Origin: Buddleja alternifolia
Taxonomy: Eukaryota; Streptophyta; Magnoliopsida; Lamiales; Scrophulariaceae
Direction of reading: 5' to 3'
DNA: 64,000 bases
Assembly (NCBI GenBank): GCA_019426215.1
Contig: CM033404.1
Span: 26,970,843-27,034,842, forward strand
This document shows positions 20,525 to 29,445 of the stretch, in pieces. The notes under the pieces were generated by a model. It worked only from the letters and a program-made list of their open reading frames with translations. It was not told where the DNA came from and searched no databases. The first letter of the stretch is position 1; each line of letters begins with the position of its first letter. Made by a program: the position numbers and the translations under genes.

Positions 20525-23500
20525 TTACCCACCCCCATCTGAAAGCACCTTGTCCTCAAGGTCAAAGCTTGGATACACCAGACGAAAAGTCTCAAAAATT
20601 TCCCAAGTGGCTTCACTTTCTTGTTGAGTTTCCCATTGAACCAAAATTTGTGTCTGAAACCCATGAGGAGTGTGAATATCACGACGGGCAAGGATCTTCA
20701 AGGGCCAAATTTCCGGTTGATGTTCGACGACGGTCGGCGGCAGTGTGCAGATCTGAGAAGGCGGTGGGCCTTTGCAAGGCTTGAGGAGCGAAATGTGGAA
20801 CACGGGGTGAATTCGAGCTGTCGGCGGTAAATCTAATTCGTAGGCAACAGCGCCGATCCGTCGGAGAATTTGAAAAGGGCCAAAGAAACGCTTGGAGAGC
20901 TTCTGTGATGGACGGATCTGAACCGAAATCTGGCGATAAGGTCGAAGTTTGAGGTAAACCCACTCGCCGACTGTAAAGGTACGATCTTGACGATGAGTAT
21001 CAGCTTGTTGTTTCATACGGAGACGGGCACGGCCCAGATTATGTTTAATAGTGGTTAACATGGTCTGGCGTTGTTGCAGGCCATCATCTAAAGAGGCGAT
21101 GGGGGTAGATCCCGCAATGTATGAGGAAATGGACGGCGGTGATCGACCGTATAAAGCTTGGAATGGAGTCATGCCGATGGAAGTGTGAAATGACGAGTTG
21201 TACCAGTGTTCAGCGAGGTGGAGGAAACGGAACCAGAGATGGGGTTCATCACTAACGAAACAACGAAGGTAAGTCTCGAGACAGCGGTTCAGTACCTCCG
21301 TCTGACCGTCGGTTTGTGGATGATAGGAGCTGCTGAACCGGAGAGTTGTGCCACTTAATTTGAATAATTCACGCCAAAATTGGCTAATGAATAATTTATC
21401 GCGGTCACTGATAATTGACTTTGGCATCCCGTGTAGGCGAAAATTTTCAACAACAAAGACAGAGGCAAGAGAAGTGGCGGTGAATTTGGTGGGTAATCCA
21501 ATGAAGTGGGCGTATTTAGAGAGACGGTCAACAACCACCCAAATGACTGTTTTTCCTTGAGAAACCGGAAGGTGAGTAATGAAGTCCATTGATAAATCGT
21601 CCCATACGTTTTCTGGTGGGGGAAGGGGTTGGAGTAGGCCGAGTGGTTTTTGGGTAGAATATTTGTTTTGTTGGCAAGTGTGGCAGGAGGCAATCAAGGT
21701 TTTAATGTCGGAGTGGATGTGAGGCCAAGAAAAAGTGGCAGTGAGGCGAGCCAAAGTGGCTTTGACCCCGGAGTGACCACCTAAAGGAGATGAGTGATAT
21801 TCGTTGAGGAGGGTTTGGCGAAGATCTGATTCTGAAGGGATAAAAATTTTGTTTCGGAAATAAATAATATTGTGATTGATGGTGAAATTTGTATGCATAG
21901 CAGGTGTAGTTTGAAGTTTGGAGAAGAAAGCAATACCTGCGGGATGTTGAGTATAGAAGTTTCGAAGTTGGTCTAATAGAAGGGGTGTAGAAGATGAAAA
22001 AGAAGCCAGTGTAGTAGGTGCGGGATGGTGTATGCGGGATAGAGCGTCAGCCACAACGTTCGATTTACCAGGTGTGTATAATATTTCATAATCATATCCT
22101 AACAGTTTCGTTAACCATTTCTGTTGCTCCGGGGTTTGGATAGTCTGAGTAAGAAGGCTGCGTAAACTTTTCTGATCCGTATAAATCCGAAATCGCCTCC
22201 CTAATAAGTACTGCCTCCATTTCTTGACAGATTCTGTAATTGCGAACATTTCACGGGCATAGGCAGAGGCAGACTGCATGCGGGAGCACATTTTTTTGCT
22301 GAAAAACGCAATAGGATGAGACTGCTGGGATAACACGGCCCCAATGGCCACCGCTGATGCATCCGTTGTAATGTCAAAAGGCATAGTGAAATTTGGTAGT
22401 TGCAAAACTGGTAGAGTAGACATAGCAGATTTGAGAGCACAAAAAGCCTGATGGGCTGAATCAGTCCATGTAAATGTATGTGATTTGAGAAGATCCGTTA
22501 AAGACCCCGCTATCGTTGCATAATGCTGAACGAAGCGACGATAGTACCCCGTGAGGCCCAAAAATCCTCGAAGAGCCGTGAGTGAGTGAGGTATAGGCCA
22601 ATCACGAATAGCCATGAGCTTAGAGGGGTCGGCTGCTACCCCTTGACCAGAGATGATGTGGCCCAAATAATCAACCGAAGGAACTCCAAAATGACATTTA
22701 GCAAATTTAGCATAATACTGATTATCATCCAAGAGTTGTAAGACCTGCTGCAAATGTGTTAAATGGGTTGCCCAATCTGAACTATAAATCAAAATATCAT
22801 CAAAAAAAACTAAAACAAATTTACGTAAAAGAGAACTGAAAAGAGCATTCATAGCCGATTGAAAAGTTGAGGGAGCATTCGAAAGCCCGAAGGGCATAAC
22901 CAAAAACTCAAAATGACCATCGATAGTACGAAAAGCTGTTTTAAAAATGTCATCCGGAGCAACTCGAATTTGGTGATACCCGGAACGAAGGTCAATTTTG
23001 GAAAAAATCGTAGCACCAAATAATTCATCAAGTAACTCGTCTACCGTAGGAATAGGGAATCTGTCCGGAATAGTGATAGCATTAAGTGCACGATAGTCGA
23101 CACAAAAACGCCATGTCCCGTCTTTTTTCTTAACTAATAAAACCGGAGAAGAATAAGGACTAGTACTCGGGCGAATGATGCCATCCTGCAACATATCAGA
23201 AATTAATTTAGCCATAGCATCCTTTTGACAGTGCGGGTAACGGTATGGTTTGATGTTAACGGGTGTGGCTGTTGGGAGAACATGGATATGATGATCATGT
23301 GGTCGGGAAGGGGGCAACCCACAGGGAAGTGAAAAAACAGAAGAGAATTGGGAAAGAAGAGCATAGAGATCGAGTGGAAAAATATCTGTGGGAACGGGGT
23401 GTTCGAGTTCAGGAACCGTGAATTGGTGAGGTGGTTGGGAATCCATAGGAAGAATTGTAAATGCATGGAAAGAAGCAATTGAATTGGTGGACATATAGCG

Positions 23501-24991
23501 ACAAATTTGAGCAAAAGAAGCGGGGGATGGTTTAGGGGAATTATCACCAGTTAGTGTGATAAGTTGGCCATGGTGATGGAATTGCATAGATGGTATTGAA
23601 TAGTCCGAAACAAAAGGGCCGAGGGACTGTAGCCATTGGACACCCAAAACCAAATCAGCTCCATGAATGGGGAGCACATAAAAAGGAAGTGTGAATTTAT
23701 GTTGTTGAATACAAATGAGAACATTTTCGCAAAAACCAGAGCAGTGTATAGTTGCCCCATTTCCGACTAAGACGGAGAAGGTGGGAAGAGCGATAACAGG
23801 CAATTGAAGAAAAGCAGCGACTCGAGGTTGCATAATATTATGAGAGCTACCCGAGTCAACCAACACAGAGACAGAGTGTTCGTGAACGAGCCCATTGAGA
23901 CGGAGGGTGCGGGGGGAAACAGATCCCGATAAAGCGGAATAGGAAAGTTGAAAATGTATAGAATCAGATGGAATTTCAGAGTGGAGAAAACGATCTGGTG
24001 GTGGCGGTGGAGGGTGATCAGCGTAGTCAGGAAGTATGTCGGGTGGGTCAGCTTCGTTGGCTAGGAGAAGGAGGAATTGTTTGGATTTGCAACGGTGACT
24101 GGGTTGGAATTTATCATCACAGTTAAAACAAAGGCCACGGGCCCGCCGGTCGTGCATTTCAGATGGAGTTAAACGGCGGATCGGGAAGGGTGTTTTCGTC
24201 GGCGGAGCGGGTAACAAAGGGGTGGAGATTGGTGGTGGCAGGGCCTGTTTATAACTAGGTTGAAAAATGGGCCGTGGATCTTTGTATTTGGACTCAATGA
24301 GCTTGGCAAGCCCAATAGCTTGTGAGATGGAGGCAGGCCGAAAAATAGCTAACTCACGTTGGATATCTACCTTTAAGCCCGATAGAAAGCAGTTCAAAAT
24401 GGCTTCAGGGTCCAAACCCACGATTCGATTACATATTTTTTCAAATTCAGCCTGGTAAGAAGTGACGGAGCCCAACTGACGAAGCTTAAAGAGAGTGACC
24501 TGGTGATTATCAAACGTGGACGGCCCAAAACGTAACTCCAAAGCCCGAATAAATGAATCCCAAGAAGAGAGCTGGCGATTATTATACATCCATTGGAACC
24601 AACATAGGGCGTCGCCTTTCATGGAGAAGGGAATCAGATCCAGGCGATTTTCAGGTGAGATGTGATAGTATTTGAAATATTGTTCAACCTGGAAGAGCCA
24701 TTCCAATGGGTTAGATCCATCGAAGGAGGGCATGTGTAGTTTAGGGTCGTTGGGAGGAGAAGAAGGGGAAGTCATGTGAGTGACAGGAGTATGAGGGGTG
24801 AAAGGTGGAGGAGGTGGTGAAGGAGTTGTAGATGTGGAAGAAGAAGGAAGGTGTGCGATATGGTTTTGGAGATCTGAAACCGCAGTGACGAGGGATTCGT
24901 GGCGTTCATCCATGGAGGTTTGAAGGAGGGTGAGGCGTTCGGTGAGAGCAAGAATGGCATCTTCAAGTGCTTGAGTTGATTTTTGAGGCAT
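20525..24991 (-). CDS. Chromovirus Gag-Pol polyprotein
   Basis: A single frame of about 1,488 residues encoding all proteins needed for retrotransposition. The frame is open to an ATG at 25051 inside the LTR; I prefer the ATG at 24991 (MPQKSTQ), outside the LTR. Numbering from 25051, domains are: coiled or proline-rich N-terminus, gag domain about 105-270, zinc knuckle CFNC...HRC about 308-320, protease VDSGSS about 400, reverse transcriptase with FFDDILIYS about 751, RNase H with TDASAVAIGAVL about 898, integrase zinc domain (H...H...CHTCQQ) about 1085-1125, integrase core with MDF, SDRD and TDGQTE carrying the three acidic residues (about 1155, 1214, 1251), and a C-terminal chromodomain about 1455-1497 (LVQWETQQESEATWE). 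Chromodomains direct integration into heterochromatin. No stop or frameshift. The TAA stop abuts the 3' LTR. Confidence 0.96.
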   Translation of the reverse strand: MPQKSTQALEDAILALTERLTLLQTSMDERHESLVTAVSDLQNHIAHLPSSSTSTTPSPPPPPFTPHTPVTHMTSPSSPPNDPKLHMPSFDGSNPLEWLFQVEQYFKYYHISPENRLDLIPFSMKGDALCWFQWMYNNRQLSSWDSFIRALELRFGPSTFDNHQVTLFKLRQLGSVTSYQAEFEKICNRIVGLDPEAILNCFLSGLKVDIQRELAIFRPASISQAIGLAKLIESKYKDPRPIFQPSYKQALPPPISTPLLPAPPTKTPFPIRRLTPSEMHDRRARGLCFNCDDKFQPSHRCKSKQFLLLLANEADPPDILPDYADHPPPPPPDRFLHSEIPSDSIHFQLSYSALSGSVSPRTLRLNGLVHEHSVSVLVDSGSSHNIMQPRVAAFLQLPVIALPTFSVLVGNGATIHCSGFCENVLICIQQHKFTLPFYVLPIHGADLVLGVQWLQSLGPFVSDYSIPSMQFHHHGQLITLTGDNSPKPSPASFAQICRYMSTNSIASFHAFTILPMDSQPPHQFTVPELEHPVPTDIFPLDLYALLSQFSSVFSLPCGLPPSRPHDHHIHVLPTATPVNIKPYRYPHCQKDAMAKLISDMLQDGIIRPSTSPYSSPVLLVKKKDGTWRFCVDYRALNAITIPDRFPIPTVDELLDELFGATIFSKIDLRSGYHQIRVAPDDIFKTAFRTIDGHFEFLVMPFGLSNAPSTFQSAMNALFSSLLRKFVLVFFDDILIYSSDWATHLTHLQQVLQLLDDNQYYAKFAKCHFGVPSVDYLGHIISGQGVAADPSKLMAIRDWPIPHSLTALRGFLGLTGYYRRFVQHYATIAGSLTDLLKSHTFTWTDSAHQAFCALKSAMSTLPVLQLPNFTMPFDITTDASAVAIGAVLSQQSHPIAFFSKKMCSRMQSASAYAREMFAITESVKKWRQYLLGRRFRIYTDQKSLRSLLTQTIQTPEQQKWLTKLLGYDYEILYTPGKSNVVADALSRIHHPAPTTLASFSSSTPLLLDQLRNFYTQHPAGIAFFSKLQTTPAMHTNFTINHNIIYFRNKIFIPSESDLRQTLLNEYHSSPLGGHSGVKATLARLTATFSWPHIHSDIKTLIASCHTCQQNKYSTQKPLGLLQPLPPPENVWDDLSMDFITHLPVSQGKTVIWVVVDRLSKYAHFIGLPTKFTATSLASVFVVENFRLHGMPKSIISDRDKLFISQFWRELFKLSGTTLRFSSSYHPQTDGQTEVLNRCLETYLRCFVSDEPHLWFRFLHLAEHWYNSSFHTSIGMTPFQALYGRSPPSISSYIAGSTPIASLDDGLQQRQTMLTTIKHNLGRARLRMKQQADTHRQDRTFTVGEWVYLKLRPYRQISVQIRPSQKLSKRFFGPFQILRRIGAVAYELDLPPTARIHPVFHISLLKPCKGPPPSQICTLPPTVVEHQPEIWPLKILARRDIHTPHGFQTQILVQWETQQESEATWEIFETFRLVYPSFDLEDKVLSDGGG

Positions 24992-25017
24992 TGAGGACCT
25001 CTCAATGAAAGCACCAG
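24992..25017 (-). other. Chromovirus primer-site region
   Basis: Immediately inside the 5' LTR the minus strand reads CTGGTGCTTTCATTGAGAGG. It starts one base after the LTR with TGG, as a tRNA 3' end match should, but I cannot name the primer tRNA from memory. Only about 26 bases separate the LTR from the preferred start codon. Confidence 0.7.
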
Positions 25018-25436
25018 TGATAAGGTTAGCTATGGCAGATTTAATTCCCAATTAGAGCAGGGACGACTCCAGAAGAAAAGGGAAGAAAGAAATTAGACAC
25101 CAAAATATTCTCTGCTCCATTCATGCTGTTTTCCAAAATAAATACATGATTTTATGTTCTGACAGTGAGGACCACATGCAGGTGCCCATATCTCTTTAAT
25201 TAAAATAAACACCATACCTCTTTAATTAAAGTAAAGACCATATCTCGTTTAATGAAAATAAAGATTAAGGAAGGAAACATTAACAATTGGACTAGAATTT
25301 TTAATAGTAGTCTTTCATCCAGCTGGGCTTAATATTTGCTCGTTTGGGCCTCTTGGTAATCTGATTTGGACTAATCATTTGAGGATCCGATTCACTTGTA
25401 TCCGGGTCAGCTTCATACTTGGATCTTTGTGTATCA
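25018..25436 (-). repeat. Chromovirus 5' LTR
   Basis: 419 bp, identical to 20106-20524 except for one base. It contains TTAAT/AATTAAAG words repeated three times around 25195-25260, likely part of U3. Confidence 0.96.
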
Positions 25437-25441
25437 CATGG

Positions 25442-25689
25442 GTCCAATTACTTCCTCTAATAGGTGTTCTTCACTTTGATGTAGTTTAGATAAACTTAAG
25501 GGGCTAGTGATTAAATTGGCGGGGGGTTCAATTTATGGCTGAACGTCCCCTAGCCATAAATCCCAGCCTTCAATTTTTTTTTAATAATTTTTTTATATAA
25601 TTAAATATATAAATCAAATTAAAAAAATTTAAAACTATTCTATTTAAGTTTTAGGGTCTCTGTTTAATTTATTTATGAATATGAATACA

Positions 25690-25724
<35 letters not shown>

Positions 25725-26395
25725 AACACACACACAAATTATATTGGGTTCGATCAATCAATTGCGAACGAAAATAATATTCGATTCCCTTTGATTCGTT
25801 ATACGATTCGCATCGATCTGTACTAGGTATGAATCGAGTGATTTACTGCAAAAATTTCTTTTATTTGTTATTTTTAATTTAAACAAATCGATTGTAAATA
25901 TTGTGTATGTACATATGTTTATGCGCGTAAACGTATATGCATATGCAATACAATTCCATACGTATATTTATAAATATCATTGTATCTACAATTCCATGTG
26001 TATACGTGTATATGATTTAGTTGAATGATGAATATATATGCATATCTATACATATACGAGTAAATATACAATTTATACGTATATTTATAATTATTTTTTA
26101 AAGCGAAAGTACAATATACAATGGAAAATAAAGCTTGAGTGTTAACGCTCGACAGATAGTTATATTACACAAGTTGGGCACCATTAGTATCTCTAAAACA
26201 AGGACAAGATTAACATCACAAAAATTCTTGTCATCACATTGTTCTTGCCATAATTTTTGGACTTTCAATTCTTTAACAACAGTGTTTCAAGCTACCACAA
26301 CAAAGCAAATTCCAAATGAAGCGGCTAAGGCGATTTCTGCCATTGTCAAGGGCTTCCACTGCATACGTATATTTATAAATATTATTGTATGAGAT
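25442..26395. other. AT-rich DNA with microsatellites
   Basis: Contains (TA)n tracts at about 25690-25725, a (CA)n tract, and the word ACGTATATTTATAA repeated near 25966, 26079 and 26364. Between the last two lies a lower-AT island (26130-26360) with an open plus-strand frame 26135-26392 that resembles no family I know. Confidence 0.5.
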
Positions 26396-26627
26396 GATAT
26401 TATTTAATTATATAAAAAAAATCATTTGACTATAATAATGCAAATGTTTGTAATAATTTTATATGAATTTTTATTATATTAAATATGATAAAGTTAAAAA
26501 GAGAATGAGTGGATAGTGGAGTAGTATAATTAATAAAGAAAGAGAGTGGAGTGATTGAAAAAATGAAATGATGTGTAACTATATTGAAGAATGTGAATGT
26601 TTTCTAAATTCCTAACCATACAGAACT
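26396..26627 (+). mobile_element. MITE family 1, 3' part
   Basis: Collinear with the last ~230 bp of the MITE at 52061-53154 (shared ATGAATTTTTATTATAT, GATAAAGT, GAGTGATTGAAA) and ending AACCATACAGAAC, a worn form of that family's terminal inverted repeat. Probably the other end of the copy that starts at 19598. Confidence 0.6.
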
Positions 26628-26630
26628 TTA

Positions 26631-27142
26631 GGCCTTGTTTGTTTATGTTTTTAAATTCCATTTTCAATATTCTGAATCACAAAATTCTAAAAATCTATAA
26701 CACAAATCATTTTCATTTAAATTCTACTTAACTTTTTCAATTCCCCATATAACTACCTATCACTCACTATATCAATCATTTCACACATTTATTAATCAAT
26801 ATCATTTCCTCCAATCATTACTTTTCTATTCAATCTTCCACTTTTACTATATATTAATAATAAATTTCAAATTTCAAATTTCAAATTTCAAATTTCAAAA
26901 TATATTAATATTAAATTAACTTTATATATCTATCTATCTTATTCTATTATTTATTTATTCACATAATTATTACACAAATAACTAACTCAATTATTTAACT
27001 CATATTTTACAAATCTCAACCACTATTTAAAAACATAAACAAACACAACACACATCACATCAATTCTCACACGAATCCATGTAATACGCATTCCCCGAGA
27101 AATTTTCAGAATTTCATCTTAAAAATATAAACAAACAGAGCC
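26631..27142. mobile_element. MITE family 2 (PIF/Harbinger-like)
   Basis: A 512-bp element with terminal inverted repeats, GGCCTTGTTTGTTTATG at the left and, on the opposite strand, GGCTCTGTTTGTTTATA at the right, flanked by TTA on both sides (26628-26630 and 27143-27145). A 3-bp TTA/TAA duplication and GG(C)C-starting ends are the marks of Tourist/Harbinger MITEs. A run of five AAATTTC repeats lies near 26865-26897. No coding sequence. Confidence 0.85.
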
Positions 27143-27145
27143 TTA

Positions 27146-27834
27146 GTCTTTAAGACATCCCAGTTGGAATCAGACTTCTACATAGATTCATGGATTTATT
27201 TATGTCTGGAATTTTTTGAGAATTGTTCGGAAATAGTCACACATTACACGACTTTAATACATGTTGATACTTGATATTATCGCCTACTTCGCGACTTTGA
27301 ATTTATTTTCCATGTCCAAAACTTTCTCGAAAGTCTAAATCTACCCGAGGTTCAGTTTGGAGACCAAGCCAAAGAAATAGTGAAAGAAAAAGGAAAAGAA
27401 GATAAAATAACAATCATTTTCTTTCCACACTTGGCTTTAGACAATAAGAAAAACATGAAACATAGTTGTAGAATTGCAAAATTCAAGTAGAGCATTCTGA
27501 ATAGCTAAAATGTACAGGTTCGAGATGATTCTATTCGTCTTGCACCCAAAAGATCAATCAATCCAATTACCAAGTACTTCACAACAATTTTTCTAATGTT
27601 CTCAAAATATTTTTTCCCCTGGACCTGGAGTGATCAAAGAGTCTACACACTTGACAGAAACTATTTCATTAACTTTATCATGTAGCAAATTAATCACTCT
27701 CAGCAGGAGTTATCCATCTACATTATCCCCGGGTTACTCATTACATCTTTGGACTTGAGTAAAAAATTTAGAACACACTGAAGGAAAATTGTGTGGCCGA
27801 TGTACAATATTGTCAAGGCAAACTGCTCTCCTTG
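27146..27834. other. Downstream region of the pseudouridine synthase gene
   Basis: No repeat or gene recognised. The part nearest the stop codon (about 27600-27834) probably holds the 3' untranslated region of the minus-strand gene; no clear polyadenylation signal was assigned. Confidence 0.4.
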
Positions 27835-28606
27835 TTATACCAAGTAAGAGGACATGAGATTCCAACTGATTTTCATGTGAGAATGCATACACGCCACAAA
27901 ACGGAGCACATCATCATGCTCACGATTAAAAGAGGCATAGTTTCCCGGGTTTTGTTTGTGAAGCTCAATAAACTTTGCAATGTTTGGGAGTACCATCTCC
28001 CTGCAATGCAAATGCAAAAGTGGAACTTTTGATAATACACTACCTTTCTGAACATCTAAACCATCAGGCCTCCTTAATTTGTAAGGTTCTCCAGTTGTTG
28101 GCTCAAAATCAACTCTCGGCATTTGCTTCCATCTGTTATGGACGAACCACCCATTTTTGTAGTCCCCAACTATTGGAGTACCTAGAGCTTCAGCACAATG
28201 AACTCGAAGCTGCCAAAAGAAAAGAAAAAAAACAGAACCTGAAGGAACAGATTGCCTAAGCTCCAAAAATATTTATAGTCGCATCCATGGAATTTAATTG
28301 TAAGTGGTATTAACCAAGTTCTGTACTTCTGAAAATATGTAAAAGAATATCTTCTTTTTGAATGAATCATCAGGACTTTCTTAATATGATAAATAATGTT
28401 ATTAACAAAGAGTCAGTTATTTTGCAAATTTATTTGTGCATGTTACAATTTTTTAAATTATAATTTCAGACATATAACTATACCTTTATATGTTCTTACA
28501 AAGTATAAACTACTTATCAAATTTACTTTCTCTGGTAAACAAGTGTTATCCATATGTTGTATATGTAAGTTTATATGTAACATACTTTTCATATATATAT
28601 ATAGGG

Positions 28607-29407
28607 ATAATTACACTAGTTACCCCTGAGGTATTGCGAAATTACAAAAAATATCCCCTAATTTAATAAATTACATCTAACATCCCAAGGTTTCATGTAT
28701 TGATGTAAGGTTGGAGGAAAACGTAAATTGACCTAAATGACCCTAATAAAATGATTCAAAAAAAAGAAAAAAATACAAAAAGAATTTTTTTTTAAAAAGC
28801 TAAAATATAAATGACTTTTGTGCCCCTTTCATCTCTAGCCCCTTCACCTCTAACCCTCTCGGCCCGATCCATATCACTTTTTTGGCCCGGCCCACAAAAT
28901 AAGACAGCCCAAAACGCCCAATTAAAGAGAGCTTGGGCCGGGCTAGGCCGGGCCCGGGACCAGCCCACATTTGGTCTAGGATCCGAAATGTTTATAAATT
29001 TTTGGCTCCAATTTTTAACAAAAACTAAGGTTGCTCAAAGAGTTTAAGGCTCTCATAATCATCAAGTTCATACTTGAGGCCAAGGGTTCGAATTCTCTTG
29101 TTGGCCTAAATTTATTTTGTAAATTAAAAGGCTTACATTTGCACACCTTATATATTACATATAACACCTATACTTTAAAAAAAAAAATACAAATAACACC
29201 AAAAGGGTACAATTGTCCAAAAAACGTTGGGTTTCCAGGTTAAAAAAAAGTTAGAGGTATTTTCAAAAGTTCACCAAAAATTATAACGAAACCCTAACGG
29301 AAGGTGCCGATTGTTAGACGGAATAAACGGTTTGGATGTTAGATGTAATTTATTAAACTAGGGGATATTTTTTTTTAATTTTGCAATACGTGGGTACCCA
29401 GTGTAAT

Positions 29408-29410
<3 letters not shown>
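28607..29410. mobile_element. Long terminal-inverted-repeat element in intron 8
   Basis: About 804 bp with inverted ends of roughly 80 bp: ATAATTACACTAGTTACCCC at the left and, on the opposite strand, ATAATTACACTGGGTACCCA at the right, both continuing through TATCCCCTA and TTTAATAAATTACATC. The interior has a GGCCCGGG-rich patch (28860-28975) and no transposase. Long inverted ends suggest a Mutator-like non-autonomous element, but flanking TA microsatellites hide any target duplication. It lies between exons 8 and 9 of the pseudouridine synthase gene. Confidence 0.75.

Positions 29411-29445
<35 letters not shown>

Larger units (their letters stand above)
20106..25436 (-). mobile_element. Intact chromovirus (Ty3/Gypsy) element
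   Basis: A 5,331-bp element on the minus strand flanked by perfect 5-bp duplications CATGG (20101-20105 and 25437-25441). Both LTRs are 419 bp (20106-20524 and 25018-25436) and differ at a single base by my reading (20477 A versus 25389 G). Between them is one unbroken Gag-Pol frame that fills almost the whole interior. The compact layout and short LTRs recall the Reina-like group of plant chromoviruses, but I do not assign a clade firmly. It is the youngest and only apparently autonomous element here. It interrupted sequence now ending at 20105 and resuming at 25442. Confidence 0.97.

Noticed and set aside
21348..25014. Several frames overlapping the chromovirus on both strands
   Set aside because: They are other-frame shadows of the 1,488-residue Gag-Pol.
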